In this document: positions 1-12,429 of the stretch, one piece after another
Numbering within the stretch: position 1 is the stretch's first letter
How the letters are laid out: each line of letters opens with the position of its first letter
Assembly: GCF_029227915.1 (NCBI RefSeq)
Contig: NC_079881.1
Location: 8,866,001 to 8,930,000, forward strand
Source of the DNA: Hydractinia symbiolongicarpus
Taxonomy: Eukaryota > Cnidaria > Hydrozoa > Anthoathecata > Hydractiniidae
DNA length: 64,000 nucleotides
Direction of reading: 5' to 3'
Notes under the pieces: model-generated
Told to the model about the DNA's origin: nothing
Seen by the model: the letters and a program-made list of their open reading frames with translations, nothing else
Databases searched by the model: none
Translations under genes and position numbers: made by a program

Positions 1-225
1 TTTAAAAAGTTTGAAAGGCTAAAACGCGAAAAGTTTAGCACTTTTTTGTTCTTCTATCTTTTCTTTTCTACCCTTCAGGTATATACCGCTGTAAGCCAAA
101 TACAGCTTGTAAGCCAAATACAGCTTGTATATGTGCACACAATAAGATGAAGTCAATGTAATGTAACCAATTCATTAAAGCTGTATACACATACGTTTTA
201 CGTTTTTTATAATTCCAAATCTAGC

Positions 226-492
<267 letters not shown>

Positions 493-785
493 ACAAATTG
501 TTTGAAGTTTTTAATTTCTTCTTCGCTTGTAGTGAAAAATCGTTTCATATCGCGTTAATCATAATGAGGACCGCGGATGTATAATAAGCACAGTTAAACA
601 ATCGAATTAAACACAAAACACCTTTAACGTGCTATAGATATAACCTCACTAAATCTAATCTTATAAGATATAAGCAAGACAAGTTTTTTATTTTTTATTC
701 TCCTTTTTATTGAATAAAAGCGTTACGTTAAATTTCTTAATTTTGTTTCTATGATACTTTAATACTTATCTATTCGGCACCTGCA

Positions 786-1400
786 TGTTAAATTTTAGAG
801 GCCCCATACCTTACAGAGGCTTCGATAATGGCCATTACTCAAACTACCCCTAAAAATCTCTATGAAATCCTTGTAATATCTGCTGTTAATATATTATCCT
901 TAGAACTTGAAACTTGTGACAAAACGTTTTTTGATCAAGCAAAATCATTTTGCATAATTCGGACACGTGACTAATCCGATTTTCCGATGTTGTCGGATTT
1001 TACCCGAAAATCGGAAAAAACTGGTTTTTGGTAATTGTTTATGCGAGATATGTTAAAGATATGTTAAATAACTTTTATTAACGTTTCAGAAACTTTTTTT
1101 TATAAAAAATTAAAAATTAGCTCTAAAACAAAAGTAATTAAAGTTTAAGCAGAAAGTCGCATTTTTAACAAATTTCAAGCTTCTGATGACGTGACAGAAA
1201 ATCAAGCAAAAATTTTTTGCCGCCATTTTGTTCTTCTTATTATAAGTGTACCAAGTTTGATTCAATTTGAACAACCTTATCAAAAGTTATTGTAGGGGGA
1301 GGGTGGAATCCCCCCCTCCCCCCCCCCCCTCCTCCCCGATTATAGTATGTTCGAAAAAGCCCGGACCGAAAAGGGTGAGGCAAAACACGCCTGGCGTAAC
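786..1400 (+). repeat. Dispersed repeat, copy 1
   Basis: This stretch reappears in the same orientation at about 5270-5830. Shared landmarks are a block ending in CTCTATGAAA, the block TTCGGATTTTACCCG followed by an AATCGGAAAAAA run, and a final block around CCCGGACCGAA followed by AGGGT. Copy 1 carries an extra poly-C run at about 1313-1337. No reading frame is conserved between the copies, so it looks like a non-coding interspersed repeat of unknown class. Confidence 0.75.
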
Positions 1401-3119
1401 ACTTTATTTATGAAGCAAGTATAGTGTCATTCCTTTAAGTTTAAGAGCCGGTAACGTAGAGAAACTCCTTATAATTTCTCATAAGGGTTTTGCTAGATTT
1501 TATTTTATTTGAGCGTTGCATGCATTAAAAATTGTTTACCAGAGTTTCGTTAATATGAGAAGTTAGGTAAATATAGCGACGTTTTAGGAAAATTGTAAAG
1601 GCACCTGAGAGCTCAAATCTCTCGCATTCCCTGTCATTATCCCTCCAACGGGTAAACCAGCTGACTGCGCAAAATGTAATGTAAGTGATATCAGCAATGT
1701 CTTGGATATACTCAAATTTTTATAAGTTATGCAATGAAATTATAGACAGACTTATTAGCTACTAAATCAATATTCATTGACTTCAGGATGCTAATTTTCT
1801 CATGTTGAAATAATTTTTGGTTCTAACACATGCCTGTCTAATTTTTTTAACGTCTTCACCCCGCAGAGAATGTAGTTAATATGCATGACAGCACATGCAA
1901 TCATTGCAAAAGCAATATACAATTATCTATATTATATATATCCTGAAAATAATAAACAGGGTCTTTCGATATTTGCAAGGGTAGCCGTGTAAAATATGCA
2001 CATCTATTTATATATTTATACGTTAACAGAACAGCGATGGTAAATGCCTAGTTCAACGCCAAGACGAGTTTTACGTTTCTACTTTCGCGTTTATGCTCGT
2101 TTGTACTTCAAATTGTCTCGAAGTAATAACAAAAATTGCAATGAAATACGAAGGAATTAATAAATTAAAGCTTTACTTACCCAAAACATTTTTTAATTTT
2201 CATAACGTGTTACATTTCCTTCTTCGCGCGTACGATGAAGTTCATAAGTTCACATTTAATAGGGATGCTATATCCATGACAAAACAATTTTTTTAGAATT
2301 ACAAAGGTAATTTAGAAAGGCTAATTTCTGTGGCGAGAAAGAGGCGTAACGTCCGTGCAGACACACTGCGAAGGAGGAGTGTCACTGGATTCCGGCTTTC
2401 TTTTGCAGACTTACTTACTAAAATGAATAAATAAATAAATAAATTTTAAATTTTTCAGTTAGTCATAAATTTACATATTTGTTTTTCACCAAAACCATTA
2501 CAGTGTCCTTGGAGATTTTTTCTTCAGAAATCCATTGACCTTTAATATGTATCAGGATCATGCTGAGTTGATCCAGTGGTTGCCAGTTACCACGCAGGAG
2601 ATCACATTAATTAATTTAATCGCTGTACAAGTTATTTGCCGTTAAAGTTATAATTGCATTGTAATAAATCAAGCTATTAACGTTAACATAACGTTATTAA
2701 AGTCTTGACGTTTAATTTTGTGTATCAAAGGTCTGTAAAGAAACAACGCTTGAATAAAAACTTTTTGACTGTTTTTATTCAAAACTGTTTTTAAAAAGTT
2801 TTTAAAACACAGAACTGTTGAAAATAATTGTTTAAGTTGTTAGAAAAACGCTCTAAAAATACTGCTACAGCTACAGCGGCCTGATGAATAAGCATAAGAA
2901 CGATGCCAAAAAACATGGTGTATAAATAATCAATAAAATAATAGGTAAAAAAAATAAACAAAGAAAAACTTCAAAAAATTGAATGTTGATGGAAATGAAA
3001 TTGAGATTGAGAAAAACTGATACCTGACCAGCTTAACGTTTTTTTTTTGTTTTTTTTGGCTTAAATCTGGCATCCCAAATCGAATCTAGCAAAATAATGA
3101 TAACTGCGCGAAGAAGAAT
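1401..3119. other. AT-rich intergenic stretch, no gene seen
   Basis: No open frame here has recognisable protein character, and I found no clear terminal repeats. The 67-codon frame at 2093-2296 lacks any motif and is treated as chance. Confidence 0.6.
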
Positions 3120-4400
3120 TATTTCAAGTAATTGACTCACTGCAATCGAATTAAAGTCCAGGTTTTGATGACGCAAATATTAATGTTATCAAGCCATCAA
3201 AGAAGGTCTGAAAAATACATTACTTTAAATATTCAAACTTTCTATACAGCAGGGATATTTTCCTAAAACACTTGAATGAAACTGATGAAATGACTAATGT
3301 ATTTCATTACAGACCAATCTTAGATCTTTAATGATTCTCAAAAATACTTGAACTTTATTTTTATTTCACTGCAAAAAATAATTCTATACGAAAATCAGGC
3401 TTTCGACACTGTAGATCATAACATTCCACTAAAAAACACAATCATTGGACTGTCTGAAACAATGCATTTCTTGTGATGGAGGAAAAACAAATTACAAAAC
3501 AATTTTTCGTAGAATTCCTCAAGGCTCAGTATTAGGACCACTTTTATTCCTCATATATGTAAATGATATAAACAACCCTTCAAAAATCTTGCATTCAATT
3601 TTATTCGCAGATCATACCAATCTGGTTTATACACATAAAAAAACACACTATTCCATACAGCAAATATTGAACTATTCAAAGTGGCGATGGTTTAAAGCAA
3701 ACAAACTGTTCTTTAATATTTCTAAAGCAAGGGGATTAACTATTGAAACTTTTTAAAACATACCATCAGACTTTTTTTAAATGTTAACAGATGCACCCAC
3801 TCCTAAGTTATTCTTAATAAAAACTTACTTGAAGAGAACACATAAATGTCGTAGAAGCAAAAGCCGCAAACAATATAGGCATCCTTTTTTTAAGCAGAAT
3901 TTGTACCAGTTCTAAAACTTATTCAAAAAACATGTATTTTTCTTTCATACACTGCTATTTGAATTACGCAAACGTGCAGCACCAACTTTACAAAATTGCA
4001 AAATAAACGAAAACATGCCATCAAACGTATTATAAATGTTGGCACGTGCACTCCCTCCTAAGTTATTTTTGCAAAAACTGAATATAGTGAATCAGACTCT
4101 TATTTTTATCTCTAAAATTGAAACCTTATGATACTAGGATTAAAACAATGTTTTGGAAGATACAACATAAGTGTCCTTCCTGATTTTCACGTAACAGCTT
4201 TTTTATCCCAGAATTAATTATACAATTCCAAGTTGTCCATTACTAGTAGAGGACCTAAACTATGGAGCAAATTCCTTGACAGTGACGTGAAAACTTATTT
4301 CAACACTTAACTAATTCAAACAGTTAAATGGCACGACATCCGTACCTTCTTCCTAACCTTTCATAAAAGGTTTAAGGGCTTGGTGATAAAACTACCACAG
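3120..4400 (+). pseudogene. Decayed non-LTR retrotransposon (LINE) reverse transcriptase
   Basis: The frame at 3445-3756 reads the reverse-transcriptase core. It contains IPQGSVLGPLLFLIYVNDI, the usual LINE palm motif, followed by LFADHTNLVY, where the catalytic FADD box has become FADH. WFKANKLFFNISKA, the segment after the active site, comes next. Further downstream, in shifted frames with stops, are YLNYANV (about 3957-3980) and RIINVGT (about 4027-4048), matching the C-terminal part of Jockey/CR1-like enzymes. Frameshifts, stops and the altered catalytic box make this a dead copy. No 5' end or endonuclease domain is visible. Confidence 0.85.
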
Positions 4401-5269
4401 TCTTCTTTTTGTTCCTGTCAATCTTAACTAGTCTAGCTGCATCTGACGCTATGCAATCACATATTTCTAGATTCTACACTATAACAGTTATAGTTTTGAT
4501 ACTAAAAAAATACACTGTTTGCGACGTTTCAGGTGCTCACACACCCATTTTTCAAGACATTAATAATGTACAAATGTTGTCTTAGTATACACAAAGTTTA
4601 ACAGTAAGCATAGTTACAGATTAAATAACTGATTGCATAAATACTATGGAGCTGATTTGAACTATCCCGTATTATGAACAAACTCTTTTTAATTTCTAAC
4701 ATATACCGGTTGTCCCCCCTTAGACAGGATACTGAAATTTCCAAGGCATGATGTGATTTGACAGGCTTTAAGATGATCTTTAATACCAGTACAATTCGAT
4801 AGTATTGATTTCTTACCTGTTAAGAGAGGCACTCATTGGTGCTTGCTTGTATACACGTTTTGACATTGTGAAAAACACAAAAATTAATCTTGTAAAGGAA
4901 TTTCCACAACACTTCTTCTTACTGCTTACAACCAAAAGTACTGTTAAGCATACCAAACAAGATTTTGCCATGCAAATTGCTTATATGTCACATATCACCA
5001 AATCTCAAGAGAACAAATTTCATGTTACAGATATCACAACGAAGAATAGGGTATTTTACATTGTAAAGTTGGGACCACTGAATGACACTTTGTAGTGAAT
5101 ATTAAAACATATGTTATGAAATGAAAATATAAATCGTATATTAAGATGAAAAACGTGCATATATAATAAACCTTATTCATTCATTTCTACCTCTTTTGTT
5201 TATTAATGAAGAATAACTCAAAATTGTTGCATTGGTAAAATAGGCTTCAGAAAGACAACTGCATGCCAT
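4401..5269. other. Intergenic stretch between LINE relic and repeat copy 2
   Basis: A 96-codon open frame at 4805-5095 starts with ATG but shows no signal peptide, domain motif or splice-site context that I can recognise. It may be part of the decayed element upstream. Nothing else stands out. Confidence 0.4.
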
Positions 5270-5830
5270 ATTTTTAGGTCCCGTGCCTTTCACAGGCTTT
5301 GCTATTGGTTATTACTCGAAACTGCCCCTAAAAATCTCTATGAAACCCTTATAATGGGAAAACATAATAACTGTTGTTTGGATTATCCTTAGAGGTTGAA
5401 ACTTACAACACAGCTTTGTTTCATCAAGAAGAATCTTTTTCCATGTTTTTGACACGCGATTAATTCGAGTTATATTCTTTCGGATTTTACCCGGAAATCG
5501 GAAAAAAAGGGATTTTCGGTCAATTTTTATGAGATCTATGTAAAAACCGGAAAATATGCTAAATTTAGCTTTCAGAAACTTTAAACAGAATTTAAAACTT
5601 CGCCCCTAGAACTAAAGTTATTGAATTTTAAGATGGTCCCATTTTGAACAAACTTCAAACTTTCGATGACATCACAGAAAATGTGCTGACACAAGGAAAA
5701 ATTTATTGCTGCTTTTTTTTCCTTTTGTGACGTACCATAATTGTGTCAAGTTTGATTTAATTTGAACAAGCCCCCTGGTCATAGTATGCTCTAAAAACCC
5801 CGGACTGAATAGGGTTAAGGCTTGTTTAGG
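5270..5830 (+). repeat. Dispersed repeat, copy 2
   Basis: Second copy of the repeat at 786-1400, same orientation, diverged by substitutions and small indels. It retains the CTCTATGAAA block, the TTCGGATTTTACCCG block and the final CCCGGACTGAATAGGGT block. It lacks the poly-C run of copy 1. Confidence 0.75.
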
Positions 5831-5906
5831 TGTGTAGGATGGTTTAAGCGGGCTAATGTTTTTCACGGGGTGGCGAGGTTTGGCGGATACACTACATTGT
5901 GCTTTT

Positions 5907-5937
5907 TTTTTTTTTTTTTGGGGGGGGGGGGGGGGGT
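5907..5937. repeat. Poly-T followed by poly-G run
   Basis: A run of T passes straight into a run of G with no mixed boundary. Long G runs can form quadruplexes and are also common sites of assembly or sequencing length error. Confidence 0.9.
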
Positions 5938-6236
5938 TTGTAGAGTGCTCTCAAGTTATTCTTCACAAAATCTAACTCATAAAACTGCTGATAAATACAT
6001 TTTCGTTGCCAGTTATATATAAGATGTTGAATAAATAAACTTTGGTAAATCTAAAGTGTAGAAAAAAACACTTAAACACTTAAACACTTAAAGGACACTT
6101 AAATTAATGTGAATAAATGAATTATGCCGGATCTAGTTGGTCTCACTATTGCAAAACAGATAAACGGAAACGCTTTTATTTATTCATTTACTATTTTCCG
6201 AATATCGAAGAACTCTGACCAATGTGAGTTTTGCGT

Positions 6237-6542
6237 TTTGACCGACTGGTAGCCTTATGGTAGAGGGTTCGCTTTCAAGGCGGGAATTCTTGGGTTCAAA
6301 CCCTGGTAAAGTCATGCAAGAGACAATAAAAGAATGAATCTACTTCTTCAGATTAGCGCTCATCATGAGAGTCAGATTGATATCTTAGGCGGTTGCCTAG
6401 CTGGCGATTGCTGTGCTTGGACGCCTTCCGCAGCTCAAATGGGAGCTTTAAATGCATTAGGACTTCGCGGAACCCTCGTAAATAGCAGTACCAAAAGGAG
6501 CTGAAGAGTCTATCCTGGGTAAATAATTTTAATAATAACATA
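6237..6542 (+). mobile_element. tRNA-derived SINE
   Basis: The head carries an internal RNA polymerase III promoter. A box A-like TAGCCTTATGG lies at 6250-6260 and a perfect box B-like GGTTCAAACCC at 6293-6303, spaced as in tRNA genes. A non-tRNA body of about 230 bp follows, with no tRNA fold closing 3' of box B. That is the layout of a SINE rather than a functional tRNA. It ends about 70 bp beyond the stop codon of the GPCR on the opposite strand, so it may lie in that gene's 3' UTR, antisense. Confidence 0.7.
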
Positions 6543-6615
6543 AAGACGCATACATTAGATATACATATTTATAATGTTTATGAGTTCTTTTTAATGTGTG
6601 TGAACTTCTATGCGC

Positions 6616-7533
6616 TTATTTGTTCCCAATTTTTTTATTAAAGATTCGACTTATGTTTGACCGAATTCTTGAGAGTCTAAAATAGTACACAAAGGGATCC
6701 AACAATGGATTTAATAAATAAATACAGTGTGCCATTTGGTCTGCGTATGTTGCCACAAACGTTGTCCTTTTAATAATATTACGATACACTACGCAACAGC
6801 TGATTGGCAGGAAGCATAAAATAAACGTCACCAGGATTTTCACTCCAGTTTTAGCAGATTTTTTCTTCGCATTTAAAATGTCAATTTGTGTCGCGCTTGT
6901 TATTTTCTTGCACATCCTTCTGATTTCTAAATAGATCTTTATGTGCAGAAACGAAATTATGAGACACAAGATAACTGCAAAAACTCCTGCCGCAGTTTCG
7001 TATAGTCGCCAGTATCTTATTGATGTCACGCTGCAGGTAATAATCAAAACTATTGTCATCATCCAAATTCCAATTACGAAAAGAAAAGTCCGTCTGTTTG
7101 TAATATACTTGTCGTAAAAAAATGGATGAATGATAAATAGATGGAGATCAAAGGTAATGCCAACAATCGCAAAAAATGACATTTCAGCCAAAATATGTCC
7201 AATTGCATTAAGAACCTTTGAAAAAAAGCAGTTTTTTCGTGATTGGTGTATGGCAATAATCCATGCTATGGACCATGTTGGGGTGTATACAAGACCAGAT
7301 AACAAATCACTAACGGACAGCAGAATGTACATAATGTCACTGGGGTAGTAATTACGTGTGAACCTAATCACAGATGTTATATATACTGAGTTAAATAGTA
7401 TAGTCAACAAGCTGATTGCCATGGCATACGCGACTGTAAGCGAATGAAAATATAAATTAATTTTAACTCCTGCTAAGTATGAACTGCAAGTCATGTCGGT
7501 AGTTGAAGTAGTATTATCGGCATGCAAATCCAT
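6616..7533 (-). CDS. Rhodopsin-class (class A) G-protein-coupled receptor, intronless
   Basis: A 305-residue seven-helix receptor in one exon. Visible landmarks: an N-glycosylation site NTT at residues 7-9; helix 1 with N48; helix 2 motif LSVSDLL with the conserved Asp at 76; Cys102 before helix 3; helix 4 Trp157; helix 6 CFLP at 240-243 in place of CWxP; and helix 7 ending NPLLDPFVYYF with the DPxxY motif at 279-283. The DRY box at the end of helix 3 reads DLH (129-131), so the conserved Arg is missing. This may alter G-protein coupling or basal activity. The ligand cannot be assigned; cnidarians have many lineage-specific, single-exon class A receptors. The short N-terminus and tail suggest a small-molecule or peptide ligand (inference). 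Confidence 0.93.
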   Translation of the reverse strand: MDLHADNTTSTTDMTCSSYLAGVKINLYFHSLTVAYAMAISLLTILFNSVYITSVIRFTRNYYPSDIMYILLSVSDLLSGLVYTPTWSIAWIIAIHQSRKNCFFSKVLNAIGHILAEMSFFAIVGITFDLHLFIIHPFFYDKYITNRRTFLFVIGIWMMTIVLIITCSVTSIRYWRLYETAAGVFAVILCLIISFLHIKIYLEIRRMCKKITSATQIDILNAKKKSAKTGVKILVTFILCFLPISCCVVYRNIIKRTTFVATYADQMAHCIYLLNPLLDPFVYYFRLSRIRSNISRIFNKKIGNK

Positions 7534-7880
7534 CGATTAAAACGATATTTTTTTATTAACGTTCTGCAGTTCTTGTTTTTGTTTTTTACTAATTTAAAAA
7601 ACGATAGACGGTGCAAAATATTTAAGGAAATAATTATGTTGCAGCTGGTTGCAAAAACAATAAAATACTTTGGTTGTATAAATAAAAATGAATCCCGCGA
7701 ACAATTCCTTTACATTATTTGTTATAATAAATATTTGATCAGAAAAACTTTTTTTATCTCTGCATGTCTGCTGCGGGGATGTGTTATAATACGCTGCACG
7801 ATTATTATTTTTTCTTATCATCTTTTTATCTCAACAGAGACTTTTCTTCATACTTTTGATTGCCCGCTTAAATGAAATTA
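7534..7880. other. Region upstream of the GPCR
   Basis: AT-rich DNA 5' of the receptor start. Overlapping open frames on both strands have no recognisable motif. It should contain the receptor promoter, but I see no distinctive element. Confidence 0.4.
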
Positions 7881-8753
7881 CTTTAAGGGCAGAAACTTTG
7901 GCGGACATTAACTTTCGTGTGTCGAAAAAACGATATATTTGAAACATATAATATATAATATATTAAAAACTTTCGCGTTTAACAATTTTTGAAACAAATT
8001 TCGCGGAAAAACTTTCGCGAATTCAAAATAAGGTTCATATTCGCGTGAAAAAACTTTCGCGAATAGGCAAAATCCAAGAAAAAAATAATTTATTCGTTAA
8101 ATCACCTCTAAGGTCTTTACCGTAATCAAAAAAGTATAAAATATACAAGTAAAATATATAAGTAAATTTAATTATCACCCTCTTCCTATTCTGAGTCAGT
8201 ATCGTCGTCACTTTCTTGTATCTTGCTTCCACATCACACTTCAAATTTCACAACTGTGACATCACAAATTGCTAAGAGATGGCTATCATCAGATTGCTCA
8301 ACATCATTACTCAGCATCGGATGTATATATGAAAGGATCAATCGATGGCATTTTGCTTGAACCGAACGGAACCAACAGAAGACATAGCGGTTGGAAATCT
8401 GTTCAATTTCGTCATGACGTTGCCGCCTACAGTCGTTACACCGCAAGCCCACGGCGAAATAAAGAAAAAGACTGCATCCACAAGCACTACTGTTTAAAAT
8501 AATCGTGACATCCGAAAAATGCTCGCATCTCCAAAGAAGAAAAAAACACCAAGTGTTATTGTAGTTGTCGACGATTAAAGTAGAAATAAATCATTACTTT
8601 TGAAAATTGCCCCGTTTTTATGATTTTTTTATATGGTAAAAAAACTTTCGCTTTCGCTTTCGTTTTGATGATTCAGAATTTCCAAAGGCATAACCGTCGC
8701 GAAAAGTGTGAAAAACGCAAAAGTTAATGCCCGCGAAAGTTTCTTTCCTAAAG
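7881..8753. mobile_element. Non-autonomous TIR element with TA target duplication
   Basis: The ends form imperfect inverted repeats of about 35-40 bp: the left begins CTTTAAGGGCAGAAACTTT and the reverse complement of the right begins CTTTAGGAAAGAAACTTTCG. Both continue into a matching CATTAACTTT block. TA flanks each end (7879-7880 and 8754-8755). The interior repeats ACTTTCGCG motifs and has no transposase. Structure and TA duplication fit a Tc1/mariner-type MITE. Confidence 0.75.
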
Positions 8754-9046
8754 TATTTCATTGGATAAAAGTGCGCCGCTCATATTTACTATACAAATTT
8801 CACGGCCGTTTATTGCTCGCCTTTTGGCTGTTTTAACACCTTTTAGCTGTTTTATATCTACAGAATTTAGAACGCATTTCTTGAATTTCTTTTTAATTAT
8901 TATTTAGATTTTTATTACTTATGGCTAAAAATACATTTCTGCACAGGACATAGGACTAGTTTCAAACAAAACTTTGAAATGGTTTTACAAATTACTTATT
9001 TATTATCTGACTATACTAATATTTTTTACTTCCATATTAACATTAA

Positions 9047-9939
9047 GGATACGGTAACCCCCTTCAGGGTCATTTTTTTTTAAAAAAATATTATTTTAAA
9101 TTTTGATTTTTTGGCATAATTTCCTGCTATTTTTTAAAAAAGAATTAAATACTTGAAGAGAGTTATGCAGAACGAAGAAAATATTGTATCTCTACATATA
9201 ACATAGGAAACATTTACACTTTAGTAATCTATACAAATATATTATATTTATCATCTATACCTTTTTAATTTATTTCTTTATTTTATTCGTTTTTATCCTG
9301 TTATGTTATCCTGTTGTCTGTTTAACAATAACTAGACCCAAAGTTCTGCGAAAATACTTTACCTTTAATTTCAAATAAAGTATTCATGAGTTATTAATTA
9401 TCCATAACGTTTCAGTGGGTGTAACCATGATTCTTGCAGGTAAAAGCAAAGGTCTTTGATTTGCTTTTTCTGAAATAAAATTTTTAGTCCTAACTCCATC
9501 TTGTCGAAATTGTACAAAAACAAGTTTATTGCGACAATTATATCTTTGGCTACAAAACTTTGCTTTTTCTAACGAAAAAAAGTGAGGAAATATCAAGTTA
9601 TTGTAACACAAAATATGGTATAATTTTGGAACCAGGTGTTGTTTTGAGTAAAAAAAAACAAAATTTTTTAGAGCTGAATAAGAGCTTCGGAATGATGTTT
9701 TTTTCAACGAACAAAAATTTTACTCAGGGGTGTGTTCGACAAAATGAACTGGAAGGGTGAATTTTTGTATATAATTTTTTTTCCTACTTTTTGGATTTTT
9801 TTATATTTTTTTATTTTATCATCATTCTAGAGATAATTTACTCGGCTTTCAGAATATATATATTTGCTAGGGTTAATATAGCGAGCAGAGGAGATATTTT
9901 AAATATACTGAGTATGTGTCTCAGGGGGTTACCGTATCC
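9047..9939. mobile_element. Non-autonomous TIR element with TTAA target duplication
   Basis: Perfect 17-bp terminal inverted repeats GGATACGGTAACCCCCT start at 9047 and end at 9939. The element is flanked on both sides by TTAA (9043-9046 and 9940-9943). TTAA duplication is characteristic of piggyBac and Kolobok transposons. No transposase frame is present in the 893-bp interior, so it is a MITE-like derivative; the superfamily cannot be decided from the ends alone. Confidence 0.88.
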
Positions 9940-10082
9940 TTAACGACGAAAACAGCTAACCAAGAACTTTGCACACATAAACGAACGGTTTAAAGCAATT
10001 TACTCTCACTTAATATAATTAAAACTAAATATGTATTATTTTATAACCTTTACAAAACTGATGATATTCCACTCAAGCTTAC

Positions 10083-10130
10083 GCTTAGCTTATTTATTTT
10101 AAGCCTTTGCTTAAAATAAATAAGCTAAGC
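10083..10130. repeat. Perfect 22-bp inverted repeat with 4-base loop
   Basis: The arms at 10083-10104 and 10109-10130 are exact reverse complements, beginning GCTTAGCTTATTTATT, with CTTT between them. The right arm touches the start of a LINE fragment at 10131. Confidence 0.95.
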
Positions 10131-10259
10131 ATAAAGAGAAAAGAAGCAATAGAATTCCTGGGGGTAATTTTAGATAAACCATTTACATGGGATAAACAGA
10201 TACATGCCCTTGGAGAAAAAGTCTCTAACAACTTAGAAATATTACATAAGGCCATATAA
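10131..10259 (+). pseudogene. LINE reverse transcriptase C-terminal fragment
   Basis: Forty-two codons read EAIEFLGVILDKPFTWDKQI and then an HALGEKVSNNLEILHKA segment before a stop. This is the conserved segment after the polymerase palm in Jockey/CR1-like LINEs (the FLGV-LD-LTW motif). It is a short scrap with no flanking coding sequence, and probably a different copy from the relic at 3.1-4.4 kb. Confidence 0.75.
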
Positions 10260-11669
10260 TATAAGGCCAAGCAATATTCAATTTTTATTGCTTAAGAAAA
10301 CTTTTTTTAACACAGCTACGTAACCTATTCGAGCCGGGGGTGTGAAAGGTTTAACCTCGCCCCTCAATGTTTTGTAATAACTTCTGAAGCATTCCGTTTT
10401 AGAGGAGTTAAAAACTTAAGTTACGTTCAGGATTCTGAAATTCTGGTATGTTGTATTTGATTCTCCACGAAAATTAAATGAAGAAATGAACGTGTTAGAA
10501 AAATGTAAACATGTTACGAGGAACATTATCACTTGGAAATTATGCATATTCACGGGGTATTATGCGTAGTTATTGTCAGGGTTATTGTTATTAGGCGTAA
10601 TAACTAGCTAATGTGCATAATTGCGGAATTTATCATATTTTTTAACAAATCCCTCAATCTTGATTGCAGGCAAACCATATTGAAGTTACAGACGAGCTTT
10701 AATAGCTACAAACTGAAATAAACGCGTCCATAGTATTAAAGCAGAATAAATTTAATTTCGCTCGATTGATTTTCGCTCTCTTTTTCGCGTCGCAATTTGT
10801 GCAAAGCAGCAATGCACAAATTAAAAGAAATAATTCCCACTAAATTAGTATAACCAGCGAGAGAAGACTGTGAAAGCTTCATCGGTAAGGCCTAATAAGT
10901 TTTTTCTGCCTTATAAGCTGTGATGTATTTCGTTTCACATTTAGAAAATGTAAAATACACCACAGCAAGATATTGTTGTCGTCTGCAAGAAAAACTATGC
11001 ACCTAACTATCTAGCCAATTAACTTATCTTTAATATTCATTCTATATGAGAGTTATGATATTCCGTTTATCACAATGCTTAAAGTGATACTCGATTTTTT
11101 TGTTAAAAGATCGACTTATTATTCCCACTTGTTTATGTTGCCGAACTAATCATTTTCGGCGAATATTTCGTCCCACTATAACAGCAGCTAGCGTATCAAC
11201 CACCATTTTTCATTTCATCTTTACTGAAACATTCAGTGATTCTTTATTGTGCTTATTTTTTTCTTCTTTTTATTATTGCAGCTGTTGATTCAATTTTTAA
11301 TTTCATTTCATTTCATATAACTCATATAAATTAAAAAGCGAATGTAGTTCCTCTTTTAAAATGTAAAAAAGTATGCTTGAAATGTAATGTAAATATAAAA
11401 GAAATTTTCGCAGTCATATGTAAAAGACATTATGATTTGTATATTCTACCATATTATCTCCTTATTGAACTATACAGTAACGTAAAAACCTAATAAGCAA
11501 TTGGAATGTCACGTGTTAAAATTTATCTGTACACGTAGAGTAAACTGGAAAAGATTTGTAGCTGTAACTATTATCTGTTTTTCCCTTATTTAATACAAAA
11601 AGCATTTCGGAATCAACCACAGAAATGCACGAGAGGAGTATTTCATCGCAAAAAAATCGGAGATAACAA
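10260..11669. other. AT-rich intergenic stretch, no gene seen
   Basis: No open frame with recognisable protein character. The 62-codon frame at 11100-11288 has no motif and is treated as chance. Confidence 0.5.
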
Positions 11670-12235
11670 AGTGGGATTACAATTGGGACAGGTTTAAGAT
11701 TATAAAATGCGACAAAATGGGTTACAAATTGCGATGGGAATACTACAAAATTGGATTACAAAGTGCGTCAGGATTACAAAGTGCGACAAAATTGGATTAC
11801 AAAGTACGATAGGATTACAAAATGCGACAAAATTGGATTACAAAGTGCGATAGGATTACAAAATGCGACAAAATTGGATTACAAAGTGCGATAGGATTAC
11901 AAAATGCGACAAAATTGGATTACAAAGCGCGATAGGATTACAAAATGCGACAAAATTGGATTACAAAGTGCGATAGGATTACAAAATGCGACAAAATTGG
12001 ATTACAAAGTGCGATAGGATTACAAAATGCGACAAAATTGGATTACAAAGTGCGATAGGATTACAAAATGCGACAAAATTGGATTACAAAGTGCGTCAGG
12101 ATTACAAAATGCGACAAAATTGGATTACAAAGTGCGATAGGATTACAAAATGCGACAAAATTGGATTACAGGGTGCGAATGGATTACAAAGTACGACAAA
12201 ATTGGATGACAAAGTGCGATAGGATTACATGAAGT
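11670..12235 (+). repeat. Minisatellite, about 41-bp unit
   Basis: About a dozen head-to-tail units, each made of two related halves beginning GGATTACAAAATGCGAC and GGATTACAAAGTGCGA. The first and last units are diverged, the middle ones nearly identical. The period is not a multiple of three, so the open frame across it cycles through frames and is not a gene. Confidence 0.95.
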
Positions 12236-12429
12236 GATACACTATAACATGAACTATTCGTAGGAGATATAACAAGCCTTATTAAAGGCATATATGCATG
12301 GTCAACAACCAAAAAAATGCAAAAAGACTACTGCAAGGAAAGAACGTGTTTGGAGAGGAAACATTTTTGGAAATTTGCACAAGTTTATTTCAGTCAAATG
12401 CAAAAATTTTGCAGTAAACCTGAAACGCA

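Noticed and set aside
4805-5095. 96-codon frame with ATG
   Set aside because: No motif, no splice context, next to a decayed LINE; too weak to call a gene.
11986-12222. 78-codon KCDKIGLQ-type repeat protein
   Set aside because: Product of the 41-bp minisatellite; the period changes reading frame at each unit.
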